Shown here: positions 19,345-27,893 of the stretch, one piece after another
Numbering within the stretch: the stretch's first letter is position 1
How the letters are laid out: the number at the start of each line of letters is the position of its first letter
Origin: Rubellimicrobium arenae
GTDB lineage: Bacteria; Pseudomonadota; Alphaproteobacteria; Rhodobacterales; Rhodobacteraceae
Assembly: GCF_017916275.1 (NCBI RefSeq)
Contig: NZ_JAFMST010000002.1
Location: 310,001-374,000 of the forward strand
Length of the DNA stretch: 64,000 nt
Direction of reading: 5' to 3'
Program-made: the position numbers and the translations under genes
Notes under the pieces: generated by a model
Told to the model about the DNA's origin: nothing
Database searches by the model: none
Seen by the model: only the letters and a program-made list of their open reading frames with translations

Positions 19345-20105
19345 GCGAACTGCTCGCGGATCAGCCGCTCGTCCAGGCCGTGGCCGGGATCGAAAAGGAG
19401 GTGATGCCGCACCGCGGGCTCCGAGGCGATCTCGACCCAGGCGACGTCCCGCACGGGGCGGGAGTCGGCGTCGGCGCGCACGGGGCGCTTTTCCGCCTCG
19501 ATCACCTCGAAGCGGACGACGGCGTTCTTGGGGACCAAGGCGCCGCGCCAGCGCCGTGGGCGGAAGGGCGCGATGGCCGTCAGGGCCAGCACCTCGGCCC
19601 CGATGGGCAGCACCGGCCCGTGGGCCGAATAGTTGTAGGCCGTGGAGCCGGCGGGCGTGGCCACCAGAGCGCCGTCACAGACGAGCTCCTCCATGCGGAC
19701 CTTGCCGTCCACCGACACGCGCAGCTTGGCGGCCTGGGGACCGGCGCGCAGCAGCGACACCTCGTTGATGGCCAAGGCCTCCTGCACCCCGCCCGTGATG
19801 GGCGCGGCCCTCATGCGCAAGGGATTGATGACGGCGTGCTCGGCGCTCGCCAGGCGCTGGCGCAGGTCGCTTTCCCGGTAGGTGTTCATCAGGAACCCGA
19901 CGGTGCCCCGGTTCATGCCATAGACCGGCGTTTCCGACCCTTCCACGGAATGAAGGGTCTGGAGCATGAAGCCGTCGCCGCCGAGGGCGACCACCACGTC
20001 GGCCTCCTCCAGCGACACGTCGCCGTAGCGCGCGGCGAGCCGGTCGCGGGCTTCGCGGGCCAAGGGGGTCTCGCTCGCGGCGAAGCTGATGCGGATCGCG
20101 GTCAT
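19341..20105 (-). CDS. nadK: NAD kinase
   Basis: Phosphorylates NAD to NADP. The 254-residue protein has the GGDGFML phosphate-binding motif near residue 45, the NEVSLLRAG segment, and the glycine-rich [19 protein letters not shown] motif. The ATG at 20105 (protein starts [11 protein letters not shown]) is chosen over an in-frame start 48 bases upstream, whose added residues are not family-like. Co-transcribed with the YnfA gene. Divergent from glyA across 165 bp. Confidence 0.94.
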   Translation of the reverse strand: MTAIRISFAASETPLAREARDRLAARYGDVSLEEADVVVALGGDGFMLQTLHSVEGSETPVYGMNRGTVGFLMNTYRESDLRQRLASAEHAVINPLRMRAAPITGGVQEALAINEVSLLRAGPQAAKLRVSVDGKVRMEELVCDGALVATPAGSTAYNYSAHGPVLPIGAEVLALTAIAPFRPRRWRGALVPKNAVVRFEVIEAEKRPVRADADSRPVRDVAWVEIASEPAVRHHLLFDPGHGLDERLIREQFA

Positions 20106-20270
20106 GCGCCTGGCCAAGCCCCCCGGGGTTTCCCCGGGTTTGTCCGCTGCCACGATACGAAACGCAAGCGCTCGATCGGCTTCGCAAGAGGCGGCGCGCG
20201 CGTCGTTTTGCGCCTCGCGTCATGGGCGGCAAGCCGGTAAGAGGCATCAAGCCGCCCGAAAGGACTTCCG

Positions 20271-21554
20271 ATGCTGGACCAAGCCTTCTTCGACACCTCC
20301 CTTGCCGCCCGCGACCCCGAGATCGCCGCCGCCATCGCGCAGGAGCTCGGTCGCCAGCGCCACGAGATCGAGCTCATCGCGAGCGAGAACATCGTGAGCC
20401 GCGCCGTCCTCGAGGCGCAGGGCTCGGTGATGACCAACAAGTACGCCGAAGGCTACCCGGGCAAGCGCTACTACGGCGGTTGCCAGTTCGTCGACATCGC
20501 CGAGAACCTGGCCATCGAGCGGGCCAAGAAGCTCTTCGGCTGCGGCTTCGCCAACGTCCAGCCCAACTCCGGGTCGCAGGCGAACCAGGGGGTCTACACC
20601 GCCCTGCTCCAGCCCGGCGACACGATCCTCGGCATGAGCCTCGACGCCGGCGGCCACCTGACCCACGGGGCCAAGCCCAACCAGTCGGGCAAGTGGTTCA
20701 ACGCCATCCAGTACGGCGTGCGGCGGCAGGACTCGCTGCTCGACTACGATCAGGTCGCCCAACTCGCCGAACAGCACAAGCCCAAGGCGATCATCGCCGG
20801 GGGATCGGCCATCCCGCGCGTCATCGACTTTGCCCGGATGCGCGAGATCGCGGACAGCGTGGGCGCCTACCTGATCGTGGACATGGCGCACTTTGCGGGC
20901 CTCGTGGCGGCGGGGCTTTACCCCTCGCCCTTCCCGCACGCCCATGTGGCGACGACCACCACGCACAAGACCCTGCGCGGCCCCCGGGGTGGCATGATCC
21001 TCACCAACGACGAGGACATCGCGAAGAAGGTCAACTCGGCCATCTTCCCCGGCATCCAGGGCGGCCCGCTGATGCACGTCATCGCCGCCAAGGCGGTTGC
21101 CTTCGGCGAGGCGCTGGATCCGTCGTTCAAGGACTATCAGGGCCGCGTCGTGGCCAACGCCCAGGCTTTGGCCGATGAGTTGATGAAGGGCGGGCTCGAC
21201 ATCGTCACCGGCGGCACCGACACCCACCTCATGCTGGTGGACCTGCGGCCCAAGGGCGTGAAGGGCAACGCGACCGAGCAGGCCCTGGGCCGCGCGCACA
21301 TCACCTGCAACAAGAACGGCGTCCCCTTCGACCCCGAGAAGCCCACCGTGACCTCGGGCGTCCGCCTGGGCTCGCCCGCAGCCACGACGCGCGGCTTCGG
21401 CGAGGAGGAGTTCCGGCAGGTTGGTCGCTGGATCATCGAAGTCGTGGACGGGCTCAAGGCCACCGACGGCCAGGGGGATGCCGCCGTCGAGGCCAAGGTG
21501 AAGGCCGAGGTCGAGGCGCTCTGCCATCGGTTCCCGATCTATCCGGGCCTTTGA
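20271..21554 (+). CDS. glyA: Serine hydroxymethyltransferase
   Basis: PLP-dependent interconversion of serine plus tetrahydrofolate with glycine plus 5,10-methylene-THF. The 427-residue protein has the substrate segments [10 protein letters not shown] and [27 protein letters not shown], and the PLP-lysine motif [19 protein letters not shown] precedes the ATG. The gene is followed by a strong hairpin, so it is probably monocistronic. No riboswitch could be recognised in its 165-bp upstream region. Confidence 0.97.
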   Translation: MLDQAFFDTSLAARDPEIAAAIAQELGRQRHEIELIASENIVSRAVLEAQGSVMTNKYAEGYPGKRYYGGCQFVDIAENLAIERAKKLFGCGFANVQPNSGSQANQGVYTALLQPGDTILGMSLDAGGHLTHGAKPNQSGKWFNAIQYGVRRQDSLLDYDQVAQLAEQHKPKAIIAGGSAIPRVIDFARMREIADSVGAYLIVDMAHFAGLVAAGLYPSPFPHAHVATTTTHKTLRGPRGGMILTNDEDIAKKVNSAIFPGIQGGPLMHVIAAKAVAFGEALDPSFKDYQGRVVANAQALADELMKGGLDIVTGGTDTHLMLVDLRPKGVKGNATEQALGRAHITCNKNGVPFDPEKPTVTSGVRLGSPAATTRGFGEEEFRQVGRWIIEVVDGLKATDGQGDAAVEAKVKAEVEALCHRFPIYPGL

Positions 21555-21605
21555 CGTCCTGCCCGGGAGGATGCGACCGGGCTCGTGGCCGATCATGAAC
21601 TGATG

Positions 21606-21639
21606 GAAGGGCCGGGAGCGCATCGCTCGCCGGCCCTTC
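21606..21639 (+). terminator. Rho-independent-type hairpin after glyA
   Basis: A 10-bp stem GAAGGGCCGG / CCGGCCCTTC continues inward as GAGCG / CGCTC around a 3-base loop. It starts 52 bases after the glyA stop codon. There is no U run, but the stem is long and perfect. Confidence 0.7.
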
Positions 21640-21750
21640 GTCCGTCCAGGGACGACGATGACATGCGCTGCGACAGAAGCCTCGTGCCCGGCCTGCAGGA
21701 CGCCGGGCCGGCGGGTCGGCAGCCGTCCCCCGATCAGGACGCAGCGGCGC

Positions 21751-22116
21751 CTAGATGAAGCCCCGCCACCAGAGCACCGCGACGATCAGCGCGGCGGTGG
21801 ACAGGATGTAGAATCCGGCTGTCGCCAGCCAGTCGAGCCGACGGTGACGACGCGCCTGAACGGGATCGAGGCTGCGCAGATGCGAGGCGACCCGTCCTTC
21901 GGCTTTCGCGACCTGTCGAGGGTCCACGAGGCGGGCCAGACGGGGATGGCGCGCCATCTCTTCGGCGCGGGCCAGAAACAGCGCATCAGTGCGGAGCGCG
22001 CGCGGAAGTCGCCGTCCTGCGCGCCGGACCTGCTGGCCCAGTGTCCGCCCCCGAACGCCAAGCTGGTCATGCAACAGGGTGCGCAGGCTGGCGAGGTGGG
22101 GGGACCAGTCGGACAT
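21751..22116 (-). CDS. Hypothetical protein with C-terminal membrane anchor
   Basis: A 121-residue protein of unknown function. The first 90 residues are Arg-rich and mostly helical (LASLRTLLHDQLGVRGRTLG, LARAEEMARHPRLARLVD). The C-terminus holds one membrane helix (LATAGFYILSTAALIVAVLWW) and ends a few residues later, like a tail-anchored protein. The ATG at 22116 is chosen over one 51 bases upstream because the added residues are Cys/Arg-rich and not domain-like. No SD is visible. Divergent from the hydrolase at 22193. Confidence 0.65.
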   Translation of the reverse strand: MSDWSPHLASLRTLLHDQLGVRGRTLGQQVRRAGRRLPRALRTDALFLARAEEMARHPRLARLVDPRQVAKAEGRVASHLRSLDPVQARRHRRLDWLATAGFYILSTAALIVAVLWWRGFI

Positions 22117-22192
22117 GATGCAACTCTGGCGGCCGCAGCGCCCGGGCTCAAGCCCCCTGGAGCGCAAGGGGCAGCGCAGCTAGGTAAGTGCC

Positions 22193-22942
22193 ATGCTGAA
22201 CGTCATCCGCCACGGCGCCCCGACCGATCGCCCTGCCCTGCTGATTGCCCATGGCCTGTTCGGCTCGGCCCGGAACTGGGGGGTGATCGCGCGCCGCCTG
22301 TCCGACACGCGCGAGGTGCTGGCCGTGGACATGCGGAACCACGGGCAGAGCTTCCACGACCCCGTTCACGACTATCCCGCCATGGCCCGGGACCTGGCCG
22401 GTGCGATCGAGGACCATGGAAGTCCGGTGGACGTCCTGGGCCATTCCATGGGCGGCAAGGCGGCGATGGTGCTGGCGCTGTTGCGGCCCGGGCTGGTGCG
22501 GCGTCTCGTGGTGCTCGACATCGCGCCGGTCGCCTATGGGCACACGCAGATGCCTTCCATCGAGGCGATGCGGCGGGTGGACCTGGCCACGGTTGGCTCG
22601 CGCGCCGAGGCCGAGGCGCAGATGCAGGCCGATCCGGCGCTTGCACCGTTCCTGCTGCAAAGCCTGGATCTCGCGAACCGGCGCTGGCGGTTGAACCTCG
22701 ACGCGCTGGAGGCGAACATGGCCACCGCGGTCGGCTTCCCGGAGGTCGTGGGGCGCTTTGACGGACCGACGCTGTTCCTGTCGGGGGAGCTTTCGACCTA
22801 CGTCCTGCCGGAGCATCGGCCGCGCATCAAGGCGCTGTTCCCCAATGCCCGCTTTGTCCGGGTCAAGGGGGCGGGCCACTGGGTCCACGCCGACCGCCCC
22901 CGCGAGACGGAGGCGGCCGTGCGGGCGTTCCTGGACGCCTAG
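22193..22942 (+). CDS. Alpha/beta hydrolase (esterase, YbfF-like)
   Basis: A 249-residue single-domain alpha/beta hydrolase. It has the oxyanion motif HGLFGSARNW, the nucleophile elbow GHSMGGKAA with Ser at residue 85, and the C-terminal catalytic His in GAGHWVHADRP. MRNHGQS and DIAPVAYG are typical of the YbfF/esterase branch. The natural substrate is not evident. The stop is 1 bp from the stop of the convergent PNPOx-family gene. Confidence 0.88.
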   Translation: MLNVIRHGAPTDRPALLIAHGLFGSARNWGVIARRLSDTREVLAVDMRNHGQSFHDPVHDYPAMARDLAGAIEDHGSPVDVLGHSMGGKAAMVLALLRPGLVRRLVVLDIAPVAYGHTQMPSIEAMRRVDLATVGSRAEAEAQMQADPALAPFLLQSLDLANRRWRLNLDALEANMATAVGFPEVVGRFDGPTLFLSGELSTYVLPEHRPRIKALFPNARFVRVKGAGHWVHADRPRETEAAVRAFLDA

Positions 22943-22943
22943 A

Positions 22944-23444
22944 TCAGCGCATCGACACTTCGGCGATGTTGTCCTTGTAGTCCTTGGTCGGGTCGCGGCC
23001 GAGCAGGGTCAGCGCATAGGCCACGAGCGAGGACCCGTCCTTCCACAGCTTGGCGTGCTGGGGGTCAAGCCGCAGCAGCGCGAGCTTGGGGTCGTCCTTG
23101 CCGCCCTCGTACCAGGCCGAGACGTAGGAGTTCCACAGCTTGTCGATCATCGCGCGGTTGTTCTCGACCTGCAGCGTGCCGGACACCGTGGCCCAGATAT
23201 CATGGCCCTTGGAGACGAAGTGGAAGCTCGCGTCCTTGGCGCCGGTCCCGAGGTGCTCCACCAGGTCGGATTCGCGGTTGCCGAAGAACCAGATGGGCCC
23301 GGTGCTCTGGTCGTCCTCGAGCTGGGCGGTCATCGGGCGGTACTCGATCTCGGTGCCGAGGCCCAGCATGACAGTCATGTCCTTGCGGAGGGCAGCCCAG
23401 AAGCGGGCCTCGATCTCGGCGTCTTTCTTGGGGTCGTCGGTCAT
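22944..23444 (-). CDS. Pyridoxamine 5'-phosphate oxidase-family (general stress) protein
   Basis: A 166-residue split-barrel flavin-binding protein of the general-stress-protein-26 type. Typical segments are MTAQLEDDQSTGPIWFF, the KGHDIWATVSGTLQV strand pair, and the C-terminal LWKDGSSLVAYALTLLG. Members bind FMN or FAD; the reaction is generally unknown. AAGGAGA precedes the ATG. Confidence 0.85.
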   Translation of the reverse strand: MTDDPKKDAEIEARFWAALRKDMTVMLGLGTEIEYRPMTAQLEDDQSTGPIWFFGNRESDLVEHLGTGAKDASFHFVSKGHDIWATVSGTLQVENNRAMIDKLWNSYVSAWYEGGKDDPKLALLRLDPQHAKLWKDGSSLVAYALTLLGRDPTKDYKDNIAEVSMR

Positions 23445-23619
23445 GGAAACTCTCCTTGCCGTGTCCGGTCAGGAACGAGCAGCACGAGGCCCGGTTCCAG
23501 CGAAGCACAGGACATGTGATCGCGCCCGCCTGCCGGACCTCGGGTCAGGTTTCCCCCACTATCCGGCGTCCGGGGATCATGGTTCATTCCTTGGCATTCA
23601 AAACACGGGAATTTTCATC

Positions 23620-24093
23620 ATGATCCTCGATTACCTGAAGAAGGGCGGCTTGGCCGCGCTGCTGCTGGCCGTGATCGCCCTGGGCGCGGCCACCCTGTGG
23701 ACGACCGGGACCGGGCCGGCGCGCGCGCTCGCGGACCACGGCATCACGACGACGGCTTTCGTGGTGCAAAAGCAGAGGGCGAGCGCCGGCACCGGGGCCA
23801 TGACCGTCACCTACGCCTACCAGTCGGTCGGCACCGACGGCGACGAGCGGACGCACCGGATCGGGCACGCGGTGCCGCCGTCGGTCTTCGACAGCGTCCG
23901 CGTCGGCCAGGAGGTCGAGGTCCGCTACCTCCCGGAGGACCCGGCCATGGCCGAGGTCTATCCGGGCGAGCATGCGGACGGCCGGACCCTCCTGGACATG
24001 ACGGCGCTCATTGCGGCGCTGGGCGCGGCCGGCCTTGCGGTGGCCGGGATGGGCGCGGCGCGGCGGCCCCGGATGGACCTCCAGCCCGCATGA
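23620..24093 (+). CDS. DUF3592-type membrane protein
   Basis: A 157-residue protein with an N-terminal membrane helix (AALLLAVIALGAATLWTTG), a beta-rich extracytoplasmic domain (about 35-120, with RVGQEVEVRYLPEDPAMAEV typical of DUF3592), and a C-terminal helix (MTALIAALGAAGLAVAGMGA). Function unknown. It is monocistronic and followed by a strong hairpin. Confidence 0.8.
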   Translation: MILDYLKKGGLAALLLAVIALGAATLWTTGTGPARALADHGITTTAFVVQKQRASAGTGAMTVTYAYQSVGTDGDERTHRIGHAVPPSVFDSVRVGQEVEVRYLPEDPAMAEVYPGEHADGRTLLDMTALIAALGAAGLAVAGMGAARRPRMDLQPA

Positions 24094-24114
24094 CACGCCA
24101 CTGGACGACACAAG

Positions 24115-24145
24115 CGCGGCGCGGCCCAAAAAAGGCCGCGCCGCG
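24115..24145. terminator. Strong bidirectional terminator hairpin
   Basis: A perfect 12-bp stem CGCGGCGCGGCC / GGCCGCGCCGCG encloses the loop CAAAAAA. It lies between the DUF3592 gene and the convergent small membrane protein gene, so it can serve both. Confidence 0.75.
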
Positions 24146-24215
24146 TCCTTGCGTTCAGACCGTCGCTGCCCCTTGGGCATGGCGTGGTCCGGCCCACGCC
24201 CGTCAGGGCGTCACA

Positions 24216-24380
24216 TCACTGGTTCTCTGCGGTGCCCGGCGTGACGGGCTGGCTCGACTGCGCGTCGGCGGGGTTGCCCTCCTGCACGTTCTCGGGCCCG
24301 CCGGTGGCGAAGAAGATGTAGATGAGGACCAAGACGACGAACACCCCGATGAGGATCGCCCAGAGCTGGCTGCGGTTCAT
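24216..24380 (-). CDS. Small single-pass membrane protein
   Basis: A 54-residue protein: a short N-terminus, one membrane helix (LWAILIGVFVVLVLIYIFFA), then a Gly/Pro/Gln/Ser-rich polar tail. AAAGGA lies about 8 bases before the ATG. Function unknown. The upstream DNA is unusually G-rich on the + strand (24412-24437). Confidence 0.65.
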   Translation of the reverse strand: MNRSQLWAILIGVFVVLVLIYIFFATGGPENVQEGNPADAQSSQPVTPGTAENQ

Positions 24381-24440
24381 GGTGGGGTCCTTTCCGGTGG
24401 AGGCGGCGGAAGGGAAAGGGTTGGGGGTGGGGGGTGGTTC

Positions 24441-24578
24441 CGGGAGCACGCGATCCGAGACGAGGCCGATGTCCTCGCGCATGTGGAGTATTGCCGGATC
24501 AACCCGGCCAAGCACGGGCTCGTGGAGAATCCGGAGGATTGGCCGTTCTCGTCGTTCCGGCGGCGGGAGGGTGAGTGA
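24441..24578 (+). pseudogene. Remnant of a REP-associated tyrosine transposase (RAYT), C-terminal end only
   Basis: About 45 codons read REHAIRDEADVLAHVEYCRI followed by NPAKHGLVENPEDWPFSSF. This is the conserved C-terminus of REP-associated Y1 transposases (HUH superfamily). No start codon, HUH motif or catalytic Tyr region remains; the DNA immediately upstream is G-rich low-complexity sequence. It is followed at once by a REP-like inverted repeat, the usual neighbour of such genes. It is a decayed fragment. Confidence 0.75.
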
Positions 24579-24602
24579 GGTTCGGCGTCGGAAGAGCCGT
24601 CG

Positions 24603-24706
24603 CGTAGGGTGGGTGGAGCCCGCATCGCGGACGCAACCCACGCGGTTCCCCCACGAGAGCCCCTCCGCGTGGGTTGCGCGCCCGAGGGGCGCTCCACTCA
24701 CCTTAG
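24603..24706. repeat. REP/BIME-like inverted repeat
   Basis: Two imperfectly complementary arms of about 42 bases (24603-24644 and 24664-24706) are separated by about 20 bases. The cores GGTGGAGC...GCAACCCACGCG and CGCGTGGGTTGC...GCTCCACTCACC face each other. It adjoins the RAYT remnant and marks the left edge of the low-GC island. Confidence 0.75.
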
Positions 24707-24737
24707 GCTTGCTGCATGGAACTGCCCTCTAGACCTC

Positions 24738-25409
24738 CTAATCGCTCTGGACGGCCGGAGGACTTATCGCGTTGCCCGTCTGAGGAGACCTCGGAGCAAG
24801 CCAAGCAAAGGCCGCAAGAATAATCGCCAACAACGGCACCCAGTTTCGCATTATTGAACCCAGAACAACGCGCCATGCGTGGTCTTCAGCTGCTCTCCGA
24901 AGGCTCTTCACATCCAAGAACGTTTCAGAGAATTGGTTTCTACTTCGCTGCGCAACCTTATAGCCGTAAGTCGTCGGATGCTGAACAAACGGCTCTAACT
25001 TCTTAATCGGGGAATGCTGAATGAACAGAACCCTAAACAATCTCTGCCCAACATAGATGCGGCGCTCTTTGTTTGAAAAGTTGACTAGAGTTGCCCCGAG
25101 AGGCCCATCATAGCCCGGGTCAACTACTCCAACATTCAAACAAAGGATTCCCTCTTGCGTCAGCGATGTTACTAACGTCGCTAATCCCGTAACGTCGGCG
25201 GGTAAAGAGAGGCGCTGCGATGTGACAACGGAAACCATGTGGCTCGGCTTGAGCCAGATCTCGTCGGAGTCGTTGGACCACTCAACTGAGTCCGGACCGG
25301 CAGGAAAAATCCTGCCGACGGTGAGATCGCAGGTAGAGTTCTTGGTTTGGATCTGCGAGGCAGGAGAGACTAAACCTCGCTCCTCAACTTGGCTCTCAAC
25401 AACTAACAT
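24738..25409 (-). CDS. dCTP deaminase/dUTPase-fold protein with C-terminal membrane anchor, probably catalytically altered
   Basis: A 223-residue protein. Residues about 5-130 follow the dCTP deaminase/dUTPase trimer fold (CDLTVGRIF, LSLPADVTGLATLV, VGVVDPGYDGPLGATLVN, VGQRLFRVLF). Aligned by hand to E. coli Dcd, the positions of Ser111, Arg115, Ala124 and Glu138 are occupied by Thr81, Gln85, Gly94 and Thr107, so dCTP deamination is doubtful. The dUTPase motif-III Asp is retained (GVVDPGY), but the other dUTPase motifs are not obvious. A single membrane helix lies at about 181-206 (GSIMRNWVPLLAIILAAFAW), leaving the nucleotide-binding domain cytoplasmic if it is tail-anchored. The ATG at 25409 has GGAGG six bases upstream. 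GC is about 45-50%, far below neighbours. Divergent from a deoxycytidylate deaminase gene. Confidence 0.75.
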   Translation of the reverse strand: MLVVESQVEERGLVSPASQIQTKNSTCDLTVGRIFPAGPDSVEWSNDSDEIWLKPSHMVSVVTSQRLSLPADVTGLATLVTSLTQEGILCLNVGVVDPGYDGPLGATLVNFSNKERRIYVGQRLFRVLFIQHSPIKKLEPFVQHPTTYGYKVAQRSRNQFSETFLDVKSLRRAAEDHAWRVVLGSIMRNWVPLLAIILAAFAWLAPRSPQTGNAISPPAVQSD

Positions 25410-25426
25410 CAACTACCTCCGAGTTC

Positions 25427-25927
25427 ATGAAGATGATCAAGTCCACTTCCTCCACTTCCGAACGTTGGGACAAGCGGTTCCTAGGTTTGTGCGATCACAT
25501 CGCTGGTTGGAGCGAGGAAAGAGGAAGACGAGTTGGCGCTGTTATAGTTGGAGACGGAAATGTTATTTTGTCGACGGGCTACAACGGCCTGCCTAGAGGA
25601 ATCTCTGGCGACATTGAAGACCGCCACAATCGTGTAACAGGCGAAAAGTACTTCTGGTTTGAGCACGCCGAGAGAAATGCAATCTACAATGCAGCTCGTA
25701 CCGGCGTACCTCTTGCCGGATCAGCTATCTACAGCAACCTTTTTCCCTGCGCGGATTGCATGAGAGCCATCATTCAGAGTGGGATCTCAACATTAATTAC
25801 TTACGAACGCCCAGCCAACGAAGTAAATTTTGCCGCAAGCATGGAGGTCAGCATCCGCCTTATTCGCGAGGCAGGTCTTGCGTTAAGACTAGTGCCACTC
25901 ACCCGTCCATCTTCAACGCCGAGATAA
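25427..25927 (+). CDS. Deoxycytidylate (dCMP) deaminase family protein
   Basis: A 166-residue zinc deaminase. The zinc/proton-donor motif [11 protein letters not shown] (His80, Glu82) and PCADC (Cys108, Cys111) are intact. GYNGLPRGI and the N-terminal [17 protein letters not shown] match dCMP deaminases rather than tRNA or cytidine deaminases. Expected reaction: dCMP to dUMP, or deamination of other deoxycytidine nucleotides. The start ATG lies 17 bp from the start of the divergent Dcd-like gene. There is no clear SD; an ATG 6 bases later is an alternative. The last 29 bp overlap the 3' end of convergent lepA, so the final residues (PSSTPR) are antisense lepA. The low GC suggests transfer. 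Confidence 0.85.
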   Translation: MKMIKSTSSTSERWDKRFLGLCDHIAGWSEERGRRVGAVIVGDGNVILSTGYNGLPRGISGDIEDRHNRVTGEKYFWFEHAERNAIYNAARTGVPLAGSAIYSNLFPCADCMRAIIQSGISTLITYERPANEVNFAASMEVSIRLIREAGLALRLVPLTRPSSTPR

Positions 25928-27698
25928 ACGCCTCCTGAGGGATGTCCACTTTCCCGAACTGCCGCATCTTCTTCTTGCCCGCCTTCTGCTTGTCCAGCAG
26001 CTTGCGCTTCCGCGTGGCGTCGCCGCCGTAGCACTTGGCGGTCACGTCCTTCCGCAGCGCCGACAGAGTCTCGCGGGCGATGACCTTGCCGCCGATGGCA
26101 GCCTGGATCGGGATCTTGAACATGTGGCGGGGGATCAGGTCCTTGAGCTTCTCGACCATGGCGCGGCCCCGCATCTCGGCGCGGTCGCGGTGGACCATCA
26201 TGGAGAGGGCGTCCACGGGCTCGTCGTTGACCAGGATCGACATCTTGACCAGCGCGTCCTCGCGGTAGCCGGTGATCGAGTAGTCGAAGCTGGCGTAGCC
26301 CTTGGTCACGGACTTCAGGCGGTCGTAGAAGTCGAACACGACCTCGTTCAGCGGCAGGTCGTAGACCACCATCGCGCGGTTGCCGGCGTAGCTCAGGTCG
26401 AGCTGGATGCCGCGCCGGTCCTGGCAGAGCTTGAGCACGTCGCCCAGGTATTCGTCGGGGACGAGGATGGTGGCCTTGATCCGCGGCTCCTCCAGGTGGT
26501 CCACGTAGGTCAGGTCGGGCATGTCGGCGGGGTTGTGGAGGTCCTTCACCTCCCCGTCCTTCATGTAGAGGTGATAGACCACCGAGGGCGCCGTGGTGAT
26601 GAGGTCGATGTCGTATTCGCGTTCGAGCCGGTCCCGGATGACCTCCAGGTGGAGGAGGCCCAGGAAGCCGCAGCGGAAGCCGAAGCCCAGGGCGGCCGAG
26701 GTCTCCATCTCGAAGGAGAAGGACGCGTCGTTGAGGGCCAGCTTCTCGATGGCGTCGCGCAGGTCCTCGAAGTCGGCGGCGTCCACGGGGAAGAGGCCGC
26801 AGAACACCACGGGCTGCGCGGGCTTGAAGCCCGGGAGCGGCGTCTCGGCACCCTTGCGCTCGGTCGTGATGGTGTCGCCGACGCGGGTGTCGCGGACCTG
26901 CTTGATCGAAGCGGTGAAGACGCCGATCTCGCCGGGGCCGAGCTCGTCGATGTCGACCATCTGCGGGCGCAGCACGGCGAGCTTGTCGATGCCGTAGACG
27001 GCGTTGGTCTGCATCATGCGGATGCGGTCGCCCTTGCGGATGACGCCGTCCATGACGCGGATCATGACGACCACGCCGAGGTAGGAGTCGTACCAGGAGT
27101 CGACCAGCATGGCCTTGAGCGGCGCGGCGCGGTCGCCCTTGGGGGCGGGCAGGCGGTTGACGATGGCCTCTAGCACGTCGGGGATGCCGAGGCCGGACTT
27201 GGCCGAGATCAGCACGGCGTCCGAGGCGTCGAGGCCGATCACGTCCTCGATCTGCGCCTTGACACGGTCGGGCTCGGCGGCCGGAAGGTCGATCTTGTTG
27301 AGGACGGGGACGATCTCGTGGCCCGCGTCGATGGCCTGGTAGACGTTGGCGAGCGTCTGCGCCTCGACGCCCTGCGAAGCGTCGACGACGAGGAGCGAGC
27401 CTTCGACCGCGCGCATGGAGCGGCTGACCTCGTAGGCGAAGTCGACGTGGCCGGGGGTGTCGATCAGGTTCAGGACATAGGCGTTGCCGTCCTTGGCCCT
27501 GTAGTCGATCCGGACGGTGTTGGCCTTGATGGTGATGCCCCGCTCCCGCTCGATGTCCATCGAGTCGAGCAGCTGCTCCTTCATGTCGCGGTCGGCGACC
27601 GTCCCGGTCGACTGGATCAGCCGGTCGGCGAGGGTGGATTTGCCGTGGTCGATATGGGCCACGATGGAGAAATTGCGGATGCGGGAAAGCTCGGTCAT
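25899..27698 (-). CDS. lepA: Elongation factor 4 (LepA) GTPase
   Basis: A ribosome-associated translational GTPase of 599 residues. It has the P-loop [14 protein letters not shown], switch segment [18 protein letters not shown], the [13 protein letters not shown] motif, and the LepA-specific C-terminal domain with [14 protein letters not shown] and [20 protein letters not shown]. The C-terminus is complete although its last 29 bp are overlapped by the convergent deaminase gene. Confidence 0.97.
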   Translation of the reverse strand: MTELSRIRNFSIVAHIDHGKSTLADRLIQSTGTVADRDMKEQLLDSMDIERERGITIKANTVRIDYRAKDGNAYVLNLIDTPGHVDFAYEVSRSMRAVEGSLLVVDASQGVEAQTLANVYQAIDAGHEIVPVLNKIDLPAAEPDRVKAQIEDVIGLDASDAVLISAKSGLGIPDVLEAIVNRLPAPKGDRAAPLKAMLVDSWYDSYLGVVVMIRVMDGVIRKGDRIRMMQTNAVYGIDKLAVLRPQMVDIDELGPGEIGVFTASIKQVRDTRVGDTITTERKGAETPLPGFKPAQPVVFCGLFPVDAADFEDLRDAIEKLALNDASFSFEMETSAALGFGFRCGFLGLLHLEVIRDRLEREYDIDLITTAPSVVYHLYMKDGEVKDLHNPADMPDLTYVDHLEEPRIKATILVPDEYLGDVLKLCQDRRGIQLDLSYAGNRAMVVYDLPLNEVVFDFYDRLKSVTKGYASFDYSITGYREDALVKMSILVNDEPVDALSMMVHRDRAEMRGRAMVEKLKDLIPRHMFKIPIQAAIGGKVIARETLSALRKDVTAKCYGGDATRKRKLLDKQKAGKKKMRQFGKVDIPQEAFISALKMDG

Positions 27699-27893
27699 GG
27701 CTGCACGCTATGGTGTCGAAAGGGCAACGCGTCAATGCGCTCGCACGCGTCCGGACGGCGCCACGACGTCGCGCTTGCGTGAACGAGCGGCCCCAGGAGG
27801 CGGAGGGACGCCGCACGCCCCGATCGGGCGAATTGCGCTTCGCCGCCCGGATCGCCAATATACCCGGCGGGCAGAAGAACACGAGGCAGGTCA

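Noticed and set aside
20106-20270. Possible riboswitch upstream of glyA
   Set aside because: The leader has GC-rich hairpins, but I could not match it to a known SAM, SAH, glycine or THF riboswitch core.
24738-25409. Annotation as a normal dCTP deaminase (dcd)
   Set aside because: The active-site positions appear substituted and a membrane helix is present, so a housekeeping label would mislead.
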